Shown: positions 45,919 through 56,355, counted from the stretch's first letter. The stretch: 64,000 nt of DNA from Roseovarius nanhaiticus (GCF_900156535.1 NZ_FTNV01000003.1:248001-312000), one strand, 5' to 3'. Notes: generated by a model not told the origin, from the sequence alone. Program-made: numbers and translations.

Positions 45919-46332
45919 TTAGGATCCAACACAATAGCTTGAGCCACCGTAGATAACCGGAGCGTATCGGGGGCAATTTCCAAGCTGTCTGTTAAAGGGC
46001 TTGGCACCGGCAGGATCGCTGACGCGGCCTAGCTTATTGTCCGCGCAAGCGTTAATCCATGCAGCCTCACTGGAGCTAACGTTGCTATCAGGAACTATCC
46101 GAATAAGGGTGTCGCCTCCCCAAGGATATGCAACATACGTGGCCCGCAAGCTCGGATATCCACCGTTACCAAGCTCATAGTTGCAGTCAACTATCGCACG
46201 ATGCTGGTCAGGGGCTGCGAAGTAGTCTTCCCGTTGTGGAAAGTCTTGATCTGGTGCGCCCTCCGCGTATGCCATCTGTACTGAAAGCATTGCCGTGAAA
46301 ACTACAGCCGAAGCCTTGATTGAGTGCCGCAT
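45919..46332 (-). CDS. Orphan secreted protein
   Basis: A 137-residue protein; start ATG 46332 with AAAGGAAACC before it. Signal peptide MRHSIKASAVVFTAMLSVQMAYA. The mature part has four cysteines (VDCNYEL, NACADNK, GNCPRYAP, SYCVGS), enough for two disulfides. No known domain recognised. Its DNA is AT-richer and its codon use plainer than the neighbours, and it stands alone between ssrA and amtB, suggesting acquisition or a remnant island. Real but unassigned. Confidence 0.6.
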   Translation of the reverse strand: MRHSIKASAVVFTAMLSVQMAYAEGAPDQDFPQREDYFAAPDQHRAIVDCNYELGNGGYPSLRATYVAYPWGGDTLIRIVPDSNVSSSEAAWINACADNKLGRVSDPAGAKPFNRQLGNCPRYAPVIYGGSSYCVGS

Positions 46333-46590
46333 GTAGGTTTCCTTTGCCGGACAGAAGCTTGATTCCTTTATAGTATGCTATTTCTCCAAAGTGGTCGACA
46401 TGTCTAAGCAAACAAGGTTATTGGATGCTTGAACCACGCCGGACGGAACGGATGCCTAGAATTCGCCCTTAGCGCCATAATGTATAGGCTGCATCATTGG
46501 TCACAAAGGGCTCGGAACAGACTTTCGCTGCGCCGGTCATTTACTGACAGCCGGCATCCAAGCTTTGCAACCGGCTAAACCGTCAAGCAA
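46333..46590. other. AT-richer intergenic stretch before amtB end
   Basis: About 260 bases with no convincing gene. It includes the upstream region of the orphan secreted protein (TATAAA at 46366-46371 on its strand). Composition resembles the orphan gene rather than the backbone. Confidence 0.35.
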
Positions 46591-46619
46591 AAGCACCCGG
46601 CAGAACCTGCCGGGCGCTT
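46591..46619 (-). terminator. Rho-independent terminator of glnK-amtB
   Basis: Read leftwards, the stem GCGCCCGGCAGG/CCTGCCGGGTGC closes on a TTCT-type loop and ends in TTTTG. It lies 27 bases past the amtB stop. Confidence 0.8.
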
Positions 46620-46645
46620 TCATTTCTCTCAGAGCCTTCGGGCGA

Positions 46646-47968
<1,323 letters not shown>

Positions 47969-48018
47969 GAGTTTTGTCCTGTCCTTTGTAGTGTGAGTGT
48001 CAGCTGGGAGGCGGCGCA

Positions 48019-48357
48019 TCACAGCGCGTCCTCGCCCGTCTCGCCGGTGCGCACGCGGGCCGCATGGGCCAGATCCAGTACGAAGATCTTGCCATCACCG
48101 ATCTTGCCGGTGCGGGCGGTCTGCATGATCGTGTCGCAGACCTGATCGGCCATCGACGAGGCAACGGCGATTTCGAGCTTGATCTTGGGCACGTAATTGA
48201 CGGCGTATTCCGCGCCTCGATAAATCTCGGTATGGCCTGATTGCGCGCCAAAGCCCTTGGTCTCGGTCACCATCATGCCGCGCACGCCGATTGCGGTCAG
48301 CGCCTCGCGCACCTCGTCGAGTTTGAATGGCTTGATCGTTGCGATGATCAGTTTCAC
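48019..48357 (-). CDS. glnK: Nitrogen regulatory protein P-II (GlnK)
   Basis: A 112-residue PII protein. T-loop TKGFGAQSGHTEIYRGAEYAVNYVPK contains Y51, the uridylylation site; ligand-binding residues GDGKIFVLDLAHAARVRTGE are at the end. Start ATG 48357. First gene of glnK-amtB. A perfect dyad GTGCAG-TCGT-CTGCAC (48380-48395) lies 23 bases upstream; it is in the opposite orientation to an NtrC site and may be a leader hairpin. Confidence 0.95.
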   Translation of the reverse strand: MKLIIATIKPFKLDEVREALTAIGVRGMMVTETKGFGAQSGHTEIYRGAEYAVNYVPKIKLEIAVASSMADQVCDTIMQTARTGKIGDGKIFVLDLAHAARVRTGETGEDAL

Positions 48358-48379
48358 CTGACGTGTCTCCCTTGTGGCC

Positions 48380-48395
48380 GTGCAGTCGTCTGCAC
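48380..48395. promoter_or_regulatory. Perfect dyad upstream of glnK
   Basis: GTGCAG-TCGT-CTGCAC, 23-38 bases upstream of the glnK ATG. Likely a leader hairpin or protein site; no NtrC consensus match. Confidence 0.35.
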
Positions 48396-48500
48396 CTGTG
48401 CCCGAAGCTGACGACCTCTGCGGCGCGGCGTAAGGCGGATCTGCGCGTGACGTGCGGGATTTACGCAGCGCCGCCCAAATTGCGGGCGCCTCAAATAATC

Positions 48501-48517
48501 TGCCTAATTTTTAGGCA
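48501..48517. promoter_or_regulatory. Perfect dyad upstream of the solute-binding protein gene
   Basis: TGCCTAA-TTT-TTAGGCA, about 100 bases upstream of the ATG at 48618, in an AT-rich stretch with CATTAT (48516-48521) as possible -10. A candidate operator for the solitary transporter gene. Confidence 0.4.
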
Positions 48518-48617
48518 TTATCTGTTTGGTCTGTTTTAGCCCCGCGCCATCGCTGGACAGCGCAGGTCCACGATCTAGTTAAAAAGACCGATAAGGAATG
48601 AAGGACAGGACAGCCCC

Positions 48618-50237
48618 ATGAGTGATTTTCGCATCCCGCCGACCAATGCGCAGGCCCCCGCACAGGCCACTGCCGGACGCCGCCTTGGCCCCAGCCGCCG
48701 CAGCGTTCTTGCCAGCGGCGCGGCCGCCGGCCTCGGTGCCGCCCTGCCGATGGGCTGGGCCAAGCCGGCGCGGGCCGAACCCAAGCGCGGCGGAGTGTTC
48801 CGCGTCGGCGTGCATGACGGCAGCTCGACCGACACATGGGATCCGGCCACGACCGAGAGCATCATGATGATCCAAGCGAACCATGTCGTGCGATCGTTCC
48901 TGACGGAAATCACCAATCAGAACGAACTGGGCTCAGACCTTGCGCTGTCTTGGGAGGCGACCAAGGAGGACGCGACCGAGTGGCGCTTCGAATTGGCGCA
49001 GAATGCCACCTTCCACAACGGCAAGAAGGTGACGGCAGAAGACGTCATTGCGTCGATCAACTACCACCGGGCCGAAGGGTCGGCGTCGGCGGCCAAATCG
49101 CTTCTGGATGGAATCACGAATATCCGGGCCGATGGTGATTACGCGGTGATCTTCGAGCTGGATAGCGGCAATGCCGATCTGCCTTACCTCATGTCCGACT
49201 ACCACCTGACCATTCAGCCCGCGCAGCCGGATGGCAGCATCGACTGGGCCAACGGCATCGGCTGTGGCCCCTACAAGGTGATCGACTACTCGCCCGGCAT
49301 CAGCGCGGCCTTTGTGCGCCATGACGGCTGGCACCGGATCGATGAGGGGGCCTGGTTCGACGAAGTCCGCATGACCGTGCTCAATGATCCCAATGCGCGA
49401 CAGGCGGCCATCGTGACCGGCGATGTCGATGCCGTGACGGACGTCGATCTGAAGACCGCTGGCCGCCTCGCACAGGCGCCGGGTGTCATTCTCGATAACG
49501 TGCCGTCGGGCACGCATATCACCATGCCGATGTTCTGTGACGTGGCGCCTTTCGATGATCTGAACGTGCGCCTCGCGCTCAAGCACGCAATCAACCGGCA
49601 AGAGATTGTGGACAAGATCCTCTTTGGCTACGGCACCATCGGCAATGATCACCCCATCGCGCCGTCGATGCCCTATTACGCCGACCTGCCGCAGCGCGAG
49701 CAGGATCTGGACAAGGCCAAGTATCATCTCAAGCAAGCTGGAATGGACAATCTCTCGGTCGAAATCTCGGTCAACGACGCGATCCTCGCGGGCGCCGTGA
49801 ACATGTGCAGCCTCTTTGCCGAGCAGGCCCGCCCCGCCGGGATCGACATCAAGGTCAACCAGGAGCCGGTTGATGGCTACTGGTCGAATGTTTGGCTGAA
49901 AAAGCCGTTCTGCGTGGTGTCATGGGCCGCGCGCCCGACGCCGGACATCATGTTCAGCCAAGCCTACAAGGCGGGTGCCGATTGGAACGAAAGCCATTGG
50001 GAGAACGAGCGCTTCAACCAGCTTTTGCTCAAGGCCAAGGCCGAGACGGACGACGCCCTGCGATCCGAGATGTATGCCGAGATGCAAATGCTGTGCCGCG
50101 ATGACGGGGGCACGATCGTGCCCTTCTTCCGTGAGCGGATGTCGGCGCGGCGTGATAATGTCCTGCGCGAGGATACCATCGCGGCCGTCTGGGAGCTCGA
50201 TGGCGCGCGCGGCTATCACCGCTGGTGGTTCGCCTGA
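48618..50237 (+). CDS. Tat-exported peptide/nickel-type ABC substrate-binding protein
   Basis: A 539-residue family-5 solute-binding protein. The N-terminus GPSRRSVLASGAAAGLGAAL, with SRRSVL, is a Tat signal. The body starts KRGGVFRVGVHDGSS and has NATFHNGKKVTAEDVIAS and the later repeats typical of DppA/OppA. Start ATG 48618. No permease or ATPase genes are adjacent, so it works with a distant transporter. A hairpin terminator follows, then cobO. Confidence 0.9.
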   Translation: MSDFRIPPTNAQAPAQATAGRRLGPSRRSVLASGAAAGLGAALPMGWAKPARAEPKRGGVFRVGVHDGSSTDTWDPATTESIMMIQANHVVRSFLTEITNQNELGSDLALSWEATKEDATEWRFELAQNATFHNGKKVTAEDVIASINYHRAEGSASAAKSLLDGITNIRADGDYAVIFELDSGNADLPYLMSDYHLTIQPAQPDGSIDWANGIGCGPYKVIDYSPGISAAFVRHDGWHRIDEGAWFDEVRMTVLNDPNARQAAIVTGDVDAVTDVDLKTAGRLAQAPGVILDNVPSGTHITMPMFCDVAPFDDLNVRLALKHAINRQEIVDKILFGYGTIGNDHPIAPSMPYYADLPQREQDLDKAKYHLKQAGMDNLSVEISVNDAILAGAVNMCSLFAEQARPAGIDIKVNQEPVDGYWSNVWLKKPFCVVSWAARPTPDIMFSQAYKAGADWNESHWENERFNQLLLKAKAETDDALRSEMYAEMQMLCRDDGGTIVPFFRERMSARRDNVLREDTIAAVWELDGARGYHRWWFA

Positions 50238-50259
50238 TCTACGCCGGATGAGATTGACG

Positions 50260-50292
50260 CGGCCCGCCCGAGGTGACACCTCTGGCGGGCCG
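50260..50292 (+). terminator. Terminator after the solute-binding protein gene
   Basis: A long near-perfect stem CGGCCCGCC...GGCGGGCCG with an inner GAGGT/ACCTC arm (50260-50292) lies 23 bases past the stop and 26 bases before cobO. T run weak (AACTTTGACC). Confidence 0.6.
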
Positions 50293-50317
50293 AACTTTGA
50301 CCAAAGGTGATGCCCCG

Positions 50318-50929
50318 ATGACCGACGATATCAACGCCGCCCACAACGCCAAGATGAAGCGCATCAAGGCCCAGCGCGACGCGCTGATGAAGCACAAGAC
50401 CGAGGAGAAGGGCCTGATCATTGTCCATACGGGTGACGGCAAGGGCAAGTCGTCCTCGGGTTTTGGCATGATCATGCGCTGCATCGGGCATGGGATGCCC
50501 TGCGCGGTCGTCCAGTTCATCAAGGGCACGTGGGTCACGGGTGAAAAGACGCTGCTGCGCGAGCGGTTCGCCGATGAGTGCCGGTTCTTTGTCTCGGGCG
50601 AGGGCTTCACCTGGGAGACACAGGACCGCGAGGCCGATATCGCCGCCGCGCAGAATGGCTGGAAGATCGCCAAGGAGCAGATACTCGCCCCCGAAATCCA
50701 GTTCGTCCTGCTGGACGAGATCAACATCGCGCTGCGATACGATTATCTCGATATCGACGAGGTGGTGGACTTCCTGCTGACGCAGAAGCCCGCGATGACG
50801 CATGTCTGCCTGACGGGCCGCAGCGCCAAGCCCGAGCTGATCGAGGCTGCCGATCTGGTGAGCGAGATGAAGCTGGTCAAGCACCCGTTCCACGACGGGG
50901 TCAAGGCGCAGAACGGGGTCGAGATGTAG
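50318..50929 (+). CDS. cobO: Cob(I)yrinic acid a,c-diamide adenosyltransferase
   Basis: Adenosylates cobalamin precursors with ATP on the way to coenzyme B12. 203 residues. P-loop HTGDGKGKSSSGFG, FIKGTW, and QNGWKIAKEQI are CobO hallmarks; the end carries LTGRSAKPELIEAADLV. Start ATG 50318 (MTDDINAAH). It stands alone; no cob cluster in the window. Stop abuts the convergent MBL gene. Confidence 0.93.
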   Translation: MTDDINAAHNAKMKRIKAQRDALMKHKTEEKGLIIVHTGDGKGKSSSGFGMIMRCIGHGMPCAVVQFIKGTWVTGEKTLLRERFADECRFFVSGEGFTWETQDREADIAAAQNGWKIAKEQILAPEIQFVLLDEINIALRYDYLDIDEVVDFLLTQKPAMTHVCLTGRSAKPELIEAADLVSEMKLVKHPFHDGVKAQNGVEM

Positions 50930-51661
50930 TCAGGGGCGTTCATGCGCGTTCAGCCAGTCCTTGATGATTTGCCGGTGGCGAGCGCGGCCATAGCTGGGGA
51001 AATGCCCGCCATGCACGATCTCGACGGGCAGGTCGTAAAGACGCACCATCGAGCGGTGATAATCCTCGGCGTCGGCGTGGTAGGTATCCTCGATCAGCGG
51101 GCCGTCATAGACGATATCGCCGGAAAAGAGGATGCCGGTCTTCGCCTCCCAGAGGGCGATACCGCCCGGCGAATGGCCGGGCGTGTGGATCACCTCGAAG
51201 GCGCGATCTCCGAGGTCGATCATGTCGCCATCCGCCAGTAGCCGGATCGCAGGAGCAGATTTCAGCCGGTAGCTCTCGGAGCTGTAGGGCAGGGGCGGCA
51301 ACTGCGTGAAGATCTCGTCAGTGACGTAGGGATCGGCCAGCGTCGCGGCATTGGTCGGATCGGCGAGGATATGCGCCTCGGCCTCGTGCACGCAGCGATC
51401 GGCGAATTCGTGGTGGCAGCCCATGTGATCGAAATGCGTATGGCTGGCCACGGCGGTCAGGTCCCGCTCGGTCACCAGCGGCACCCATTCGCGCAAGCTG
51501 ACGACGCCCATGCCGCTATCGACCAGCATATCCCGCTCGCGCCCCCGGACGTGCCACATGTTGCAGCGATAGAATTCCTCGATATGCGGCTCGCAGATAT
51601 AGGTGACGTCATTCGCGCGGCGCTCCACGCGGTACCAGTCCTCGGGGCGGGCGCGCTTCAT
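50930..51661 (-). CDS. MBL-fold metallo-hydrolase, last gene of the polyamine-type ABC operon
   Basis: A 243-residue metallo-beta-lactamase-fold protein: the Zn motif SHTHFDHMGCHHEF near residue 80, then HTPGHSPGGIALWE and FSGDIVYDG and final VEIVHGGHFPSYG. Start ATG 51661 overlaps the stop of the ABC ATPase by 4 bases, so it is translated with the transporter. The role in uptake or breakdown of the substrate is inferred from this coupling only. Confidence 0.85.
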   Translation of the reverse strand: MKRARPEDWYRVERRANDVTYICEPHIEEFYRCNMWHVRGRERDMLVDSGMGVVSLREWVPLVTERDLTAVASHTHFDHMGCHHEFADRCVHEAEAHILADPTNAATLADPYVTDEIFTQLPPLPYSSESYRLKSAPAIRLLADGDMIDLGDRAFEVIHTPGHSPGGIALWEAKTGILFSGDIVYDGPLIEDTYHADAEDYHRSMVRLYDLPVEIVHGGHFPSYGRARHRQIIKDWLNAHERP

Positions 51662-52701
51662 GCCTCGGCCTCGAAGACGCTGAGATCTGCGGGGTCCGCC
51701 GAAAGCTGTACGATGCTGCCCGTGTCGGGGCGGGCATTGGGGGGCAGATGCGCGATCAGGTCCATGTCGGGCGCGGCCTCGGGCGCGAGGTGGCAGCGGA
51801 AATGCGTGCCGAAGAAGGCGGCATCGGTAATGCGGGCGGCGCCTATGTCCCATGCGCCTTTGCCCATACCGATCTGCTCGGGCCGCAGGCAGAGCGTGAC
51901 CGGGCCAAGCGGCGCACCATCGGGCGCGGGCAGCGCGCCGATCGCCGTTTCGATCTTGCCTGCGTTCCGCGTGCCTGGAATGCGGTTCATCTCGCCCATG
52001 AAGCCCGCGGCAAAGAGCGATCCGGGCCGGCGATAGATGCGGTCGGGCGGGCCGCAATCCTCGATCCGGCCACCATTCATCACCACGATGCGGTCGGCGA
52101 TGGCCATCGCCTCTTCCTGATCGTGGGTGACGTGGACAAAGGTCGTGCCGACCTTGCGCTGGATCTGCTTGAGCTCGTCCTGCATGGCACGGCGCAGCTT
52201 CAGGTCCAGCGCGCCCAAAGGCTCGTCCAGCAGCAGAACATCCGGATCGACGGCAAGGCTGCGGGCCAGCGCAACGCGCTGGCGCTGCCCGCCCGAGAGG
52301 GCATAGGGGCGCTTTGATGCCGCGTCCTTGAGGCCGACGAGATCCAGCAGTTCCAAAGCCTTGGCGTCGCGCTGGGCCTTGCCCACGCCCGCCATGCGCG
52401 GGCCGAAGCCCACATTGTCGCGCAGCGTCATATGCGGAAAGAGCGCGTAATCCTGAAACATCGTTGTCGTGGGGCGTTTGGCCGGGGGCACATGCGTCAT
52501 GTCGCGCCCGCCGATCAGCACCGTGCCGCGCGTCGGGTCGATGAAGCCGCCCAGCGTCGACAAAAGCGTGGTCTTGCCGCAGCCCGAGGGGCCGAGCAGC
52601 ACGATGTATTCGCCAGCCTCGATCTCGAGGTTGATATCGTCGAGCGCGCGGAACGTGCCGAAATCGTGGCTGACGGCTTGGATGGCGATAGTGGCGGTCA
52701 A
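51658..52701 (-). CDS. Polyamine-type ABC transporter ATP-binding protein
   Basis: A 347-residue ABC ATPase: Walker A GPSGCGKTTLL, Q-loop MFQDYALFPHM, signature LSGGQRQRVAL, Walker B VLLLDEPLGALD, switch His in VTHDQEEAM, followed by a C-terminal TOBE-like domain. It matches PotA/spermidine-putrescine type. Start ATG 52701 overlaps the PotC-like stop by 4 bases. The exact substrate (putrescine, spermidine or other) is not readable. Confidence 0.93.
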   Translation of the reverse strand: MTATIAIQAVSHDFGTFRALDDINLEIEAGEYIVLLGPSGCGKTTLLSTLGGFIDPTRGTVLIGGRDMTHVPPAKRPTTTMFQDYALFPHMTLRDNVGFGPRMAGVGKAQRDAKALELLDLVGLKDAASKRPYALSGGQRQRVALARSLAVDPDVLLLDEPLGALDLKLRRAMQDELKQIQRKVGTTFVHVTHDQEEAMAIADRIVVMNGGRIEDCGPPDRIYRRPGSLFAAGFMGEMNRIPGTRNAGKIETAIGALPAPDGAPLGPVTLCLRPEQIGMGKGAWDIGAARITDAAFFGTHFRCHLAPEAAPDMDLIAHLPPNARPDTGSIVQLSADPADLSVFEAEA

Positions 52702-53471
52702 CGGCGTTTCCTTCCGAAGATGAAGAGTTCGAGGCCGATTACCAGCGCGACCGAGACGAGAAAGACGATGGACCCGATGGCATTGGTGCGCGGCGAGAGG
52801 CCCGAGCGCAGCAGGCTCCAGATCTCGACCGGTAGGGTCACGTCAAAGCGCGTCATCAGGAAGGCGATGATGAATTCGTCCCAGCTGAGCGTGAGGCACA
52901 GAAAGAACGCGGCCAGGATCGAGGGCGCCAGCATCGGTACGGTGACGAGCGCCAGAACGCGCCATTCCGAGGCGCCCAGATCGCGCGCCGCGCGCTCGGC
53001 ATTCTCCTGCTGCGCACCCATCGAAGCGTAGATGATCGCGAAGGCCAGCGGCAGGTTGATGACGACATGGCCCACGGCGGCGGCATAGAGCGAGGGGCCG
53101 GGTCCGTAATTGTTGAAGACGATCAGAAGACCGAGGCCGATGATGAGGTAGCTGACCGTCATCGGCGCGATCAGGAGACCCCTCATCAGCGCGCTGCCCG
53201 GCAGGACATGGCGCGCGAGGCCATAGGCTGCGAGAAAGCCGAGGATACAGCTGAGCGCCGCCGAGCCAGCGCCGACTAGCAGCGAATTGAGCAGCGCGGA
53301 CATCAAACGATTGTCGCCCAGAACGTCCGCATACCATTTCAGCGTCGGCCCGTTGAAGGGCGGCACCGGCAGGCGGCCGTCCTGGAAAGAGAAGAGGACC
53401 AGCGTCAGCACCGGCAGGAAAATGAAGCCATAGGCCAGCGCCATGTAGATCCAGGGGATGCTGCGTCTCAT
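52698..53471 (-). CDS. Polyamine-type ABC transporter permease (PotC-like)
   Basis: A 257-residue permease with six membrane spans; the EAA-loop segment is GAQQENAERAARDLGASEWRVLALVTVPMLAPSI. Start ATG 53471 overlaps the upstream permease stop by 4 bases. Second permease of the operon. Confidence 0.92.
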   Translation of the reverse strand: MRRSIPWIYMALAYGFIFLPVLTLVLFSFQDGRLPVPPFNGPTLKWYADVLGDNRLMSALLNSLLVGAGSAALSCILGFLAAYGLARHVLPGSALMRGLLIAPMTVSYLIIGLGLLIVFNNYGPGPSLYAAAVGHVVINLPLAFAIIYASMGAQQENAERAARDLGASEWRVLALVTVPMLAPSILAAFFLCLTLSWDEFIIAFLMTRFDVTLPVEIWSLLRSGLSPRTNAIGSIVFLVSVALVIGLELFIFGRKRR

Positions 53472-54316
53472 AGCCGGTCGATCCTCAGCCAGCGGGACGC
53501 GCCCAGATAGGCCAGCGTCACAAGACCCATCAGCACGATGGACATGGCGGCGGCCAGCGGGAAATTCGCCCCGCGCCCCAGCTGCACCATGATAATCTGC
53601 GGGCCGGTCAGCTCGTTATTGCCGCCGAGGATCTGCGGCGTGATGTAGTCGCCGATGCACAGAACGAAGGTCAGGAAGGCGCCGGTCATGATGCCGGGTA
53701 GGGTCAGCGGCAGGATGACATGGCGAAACGCCTGCCAGCTTGAGGCGCCCAGATCGACTGCGGCGCGGCGGTAGTTGGGCGGCAGTTGCACGAGGTTGGC
53801 ATAGATCGTCAGCGTCAGCAGCATGACAAAGAAATGCACGAAGCCCGTGACCGTGGCGAAGCGCGTGGAGGCCAGTGTCAGCGGCTCGGATATGAGGCCG
53901 ATGCCCATCAGCGTCTGATTGATGACACCCTCGCGCGAGAGGACCAGAAGCCACGCGTAGGAGCGCACGACATAGGAGGTCCAGAAGGGCAGGATCGCCA
54001 GCAGGAGCGCGAGGCGCTGCCACCGCTCGGGCACGCGGTAGGCGATGATCCATGCCAGCGGATAGGCGAGAAGGACCGAGACGATCGTGACGGTCAGCGT
54101 GATCTCGAGCGAGACCATGATCGCGCGCAGAAGGTAGCTTTGCCCGAACAGCCGCGCGTAATTGTCGAAGCTGAAGCCCCAGATCAGTTCTCGCCCCTCC
54201 AGCGTGGCAAGGCTCATCGCCGCCATCACACCGAAGGGGACCACGAAGAACGCGAGCGTCCATAAAAGCGCCGGGGCGACAAAGCCCCAGCCGCGTATCG
54301 TCTCGGACTGCGCCAT
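53468..54316 (-). CDS. Polyamine-type ABC transporter permease (PotB-like)
   Basis: A 282-residue permease, six spans; EAA-loop segment NYRRAAVDLGASSWQAFRHVILPLTLPGIM. ATG 54316 overlaps the stop of the substrate-binding gene by one base. First permease of the operon. Confidence 0.92.
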   Translation of the reverse strand: MAQSETIRGWGFVAPALLWTLAFFVVPFGVMAAMSLATLEGRELIWGFSFDNYARLFGQSYLLRAIMVSLEITLTVTIVSVLLAYPLAWIIAYRVPERWQRLALLLAILPFWTSYVVRSYAWLLVLSREGVINQTLMGIGLISEPLTLASTRFATVTGFVHFFVMLLTLTIYANLVQLPPNYRRAAVDLGASSWQAFRHVILPLTLPGIMTGAFLTFVLCIGDYITPQILGGNNELTGPQIIMVQLGRGANFPLAAAMSIVLMGLVTLAYLGASRWLRIDRL

Positions 54317-55377
54317 CAGTGCTGCAGCATTTCCAGCCAGACATCCTGCATCTGGCCGTCAAGCTCGGCATCGGGGGCAGGGTAAAGCTGAGCGCGCTCG
54401 AGGTATTCGGCCTGATTGTCCCAGCGCAGAACGTCCTTTTGTGCGTCGGTCAGGTGCTCGCCGGCCTTCTCATTCGCCGGCATCCCCCAGTAGCAGGAGG
54501 ACGTGGCAAGGCGCGCCTGGCCTTCGGGGCTGGTGATGTATTTCACGAACTCGACGGCCATGTCCTTGTTCTCGCTCGTCTCCAGCACGCCGATGGATTG
54601 CGACCAGCGCACTGCACCCTGATCGGGGATGGTCCATGTCAGCTCGGGCTGCTCCTCGGCCAGAACGGCGGTCAGCCACTCGCCGCCGCCCACGACGATA
54701 TCGACCTCGCCGGTGGCGAGCGCGGTCTGGCTGGCGACAACCTCGCCGACCGAGCGCGCATTTTCCTTCATCGTGAAGAGCGTCTCTTTCAGCGCGGGCA
54801 GGTCGTCCACCGTCAGACTCGCCGTCTCCTTGCCGTTCGCGATGGCGGCGAGGCCCATGACGGGCAGGTAATAATCGTAGACCGCGATGCGATCTTTGTA
54901 CTTGTCGCTCCAGACGGTGCTCAGATCCTGCATGTCCGCCGCGTCCACCTTCTCGGAGTTGAAGGAAATGGTGTTATAGCCGAATTTCTCGGTCACGGCG
55001 TAGGTCTTGCCGTCCATCGTCACCTGATCTTCCATCGCGACGCCGGGCCAGAAATCGCCCGTCTGCAGCTCATCGCCCGGCAGCTCGGCCATCAGGCCTG
55101 CCTCGACGGCGCGGGGCACGTCGATGCCGTCGATCACGAGAACGTCCCAGTCGCCGGGGCGCGACTGCTCGAGCAGGGCCAGCGCGGTCGCGGTGCCTTC
55201 ATATTCGCGCAGGTTGACGCGGATGCCGTGCTCTTGCTCGAACGGCTCGATCAGCGCGGGGTCGGTGTGATCGCACCAGACCAGTGCGTTCAGATCCTCG
55301 GCGGCCATGGCCGAGGCGGGCAGGGCCAGCGTGGCGGCGGTGCCCAGAAGGGCGCGGCGAATGGACGGATGGGTCAT
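54316..55377 (-). CDS. Polyamine-type ABC substrate-binding protein (PotD-like)
   Basis: A 353-residue periplasmic protein with an N-terminal signal (RRALLGTAATLALPASAMA). Family features: LVWCDHTDPALIEPFEQEHGI at the start of the mature protein, WDVLVIDGIDVPRAVEAGLM, and GYNTISFNS. First gene of potD-B-C-A-MBL. It is divergent from the TetR gene and shares a 121-base control region with it. Confidence 0.92.
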   Translation of the reverse strand: MTHPSIRRALLGTAATLALPASAMAAEDLNALVWCDHTDPALIEPFEQEHGIRVNLREYEGTATALALLEQSRPGDWDVLVIDGIDVPRAVEAGLMAELPGDELQTGDFWPGVAMEDQVTMDGKTYAVTEKFGYNTISFNSEKVDAADMQDLSTVWSDKYKDRIAVYDYYLPVMGLAAIANGKETASLTVDDLPALKETLFTMKENARSVGEVVASQTALATGEVDIVVGGGEWLTAVLAEEQPELTWTIPDQGAVRWSQSIGVLETSENKDMAVEFVKYITSPEGQARLATSSCYWGMPANEKAGEHLTDAQKDVLRWDNQAEYLERAQLYPAPDAELDGQMQDVWLEMLQH

Positions 55378-55441
55378 GTCTCAAATCTCCATGTTGGTGT
55401 GAGCCGTGCGGACTTGTCGCCGCTTGATGAAAAAAATGAGT

Positions 55442-55477
55442 TGCCTCAAAATTAAAGTCAACACTAAAATTGGGGCA
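55442..55477. promoter_or_regulatory. Imperfect dyad between the ABC operon and tetR
   Basis: TGCCTCAAAATT (55442-55453) and AAAATTGGGGCA (55466-55477) are an inverted pair with three mismatches and 12 bases between, rich in A+T. It is centred in the divergent spacer and is the best candidate for the TetR operator. Confidence 0.45.
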
Positions 55478-55498
55478 GCATCAGAAGAGGGCCAATCC

Positions 55499-56113
55499 AT
55501 GTCGGGCTTGCGCGCAAAACAAAAAGCGGACCGGAACGAGCGGATCCTGAAGGCCGCGGTCACGCTTTTTCGCGCTGACGGCTACCGCGCCGCGCGGATC
55601 GAGGACATGGCGGAAATGGCCGAAGTGTCGCCCGGCACGGTCTACAACTACTACGGCTCCAAGGGTGATATCCTCTTTGCCACCGTCGCCATGGAGGTCG
55701 AAGAGGTGCTGGCGGCTGGAAATCAGATTGTGTCGGACCCGCCCCACGGCGCGCAAGAGGCGCTGATGGCATTGATCGGCAGCTATTACGATCACTCGCA
55801 GGATTACCTCAGCAAGGAGATGTGGCGCACCGCTTTCGCTCTGTCGGTCGAGGCGCCGCACACCCCGAATGGTGTGCGGTTTTCCGAACTGGACCGTGCG
55901 CTGTCGGCGCAAGTGGTGGCGCTGATCACGCGGCTGCAGGCGCGCGGCGAGGTGGCAGCGCATCTGGACGCGCAGGCGCTGGGTGAGGTGGTGTTCAACA
56001 ATCTCAACGCGATGTTCATGGAATTCGTCAAGGATGACGCGATGACACTGGACCGGCTCAAGGCCGAGGTCGCGCGTCAGATCGCGCCGCTCACCGCGTT
56101 GATTTCACGCTAG
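55499..56113 (+). CDS. TetR-family transcriptional regulator
   Basis: A 204-residue regulator; start ATG 55499 behind AGAGGG. HTH region: NERILKAAVTLFRADGYRAARIEDMAEMAEVSPGTVYNYYGSKGDILF. The C-terminal ligand domain is helical. Divergent from the polyamine-type ABC operon, so it most likely represses it until the substrate is bound. Ligand unknown. Confidence 0.9.
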   Translation: MSGLRAKQKADRNERILKAAVTLFRADGYRAARIEDMAEMAEVSPGTVYNYYGSKGDILFATVAMEVEEVLAAGNQIVSDPPHGAQEALMALIGSYYDHSQDYLSKEMWRTAFALSVEAPHTPNGVRFSELDRALSAQVVALITRLQARGEVAAHLDAQALGEVVFNNLNAMFMEFVKDDAMTLDRLKAEVARQIAPLTALISR

Positions 56114-56355
56114 GCTCGCAATAAGATCAAGGTTCTGCCGGACGTTCCTTTGCGGGACGTTTTCCCGCAACTGCATTTCGGCGGCGAATTTCGGTTTGCA
56201 AGGCACCTCGGACCGCGAAACGTCCATCCTTTGCGTATGATCACCGCCGCCACTCGGCCACCCGGCCAATCAGCGATCTACCCTTGCCAACAAGGGCGGA
56301 TCGCACGACATCACGGCCAAGATCCTGTCCACATCCGATTTCGGAGGTACTTTAG

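Noticed and set aside
48350..48420. Sigma-54 promoter upstream of glnK
   Set aside because: No GG-N10-GC pair at the right spacing was found.
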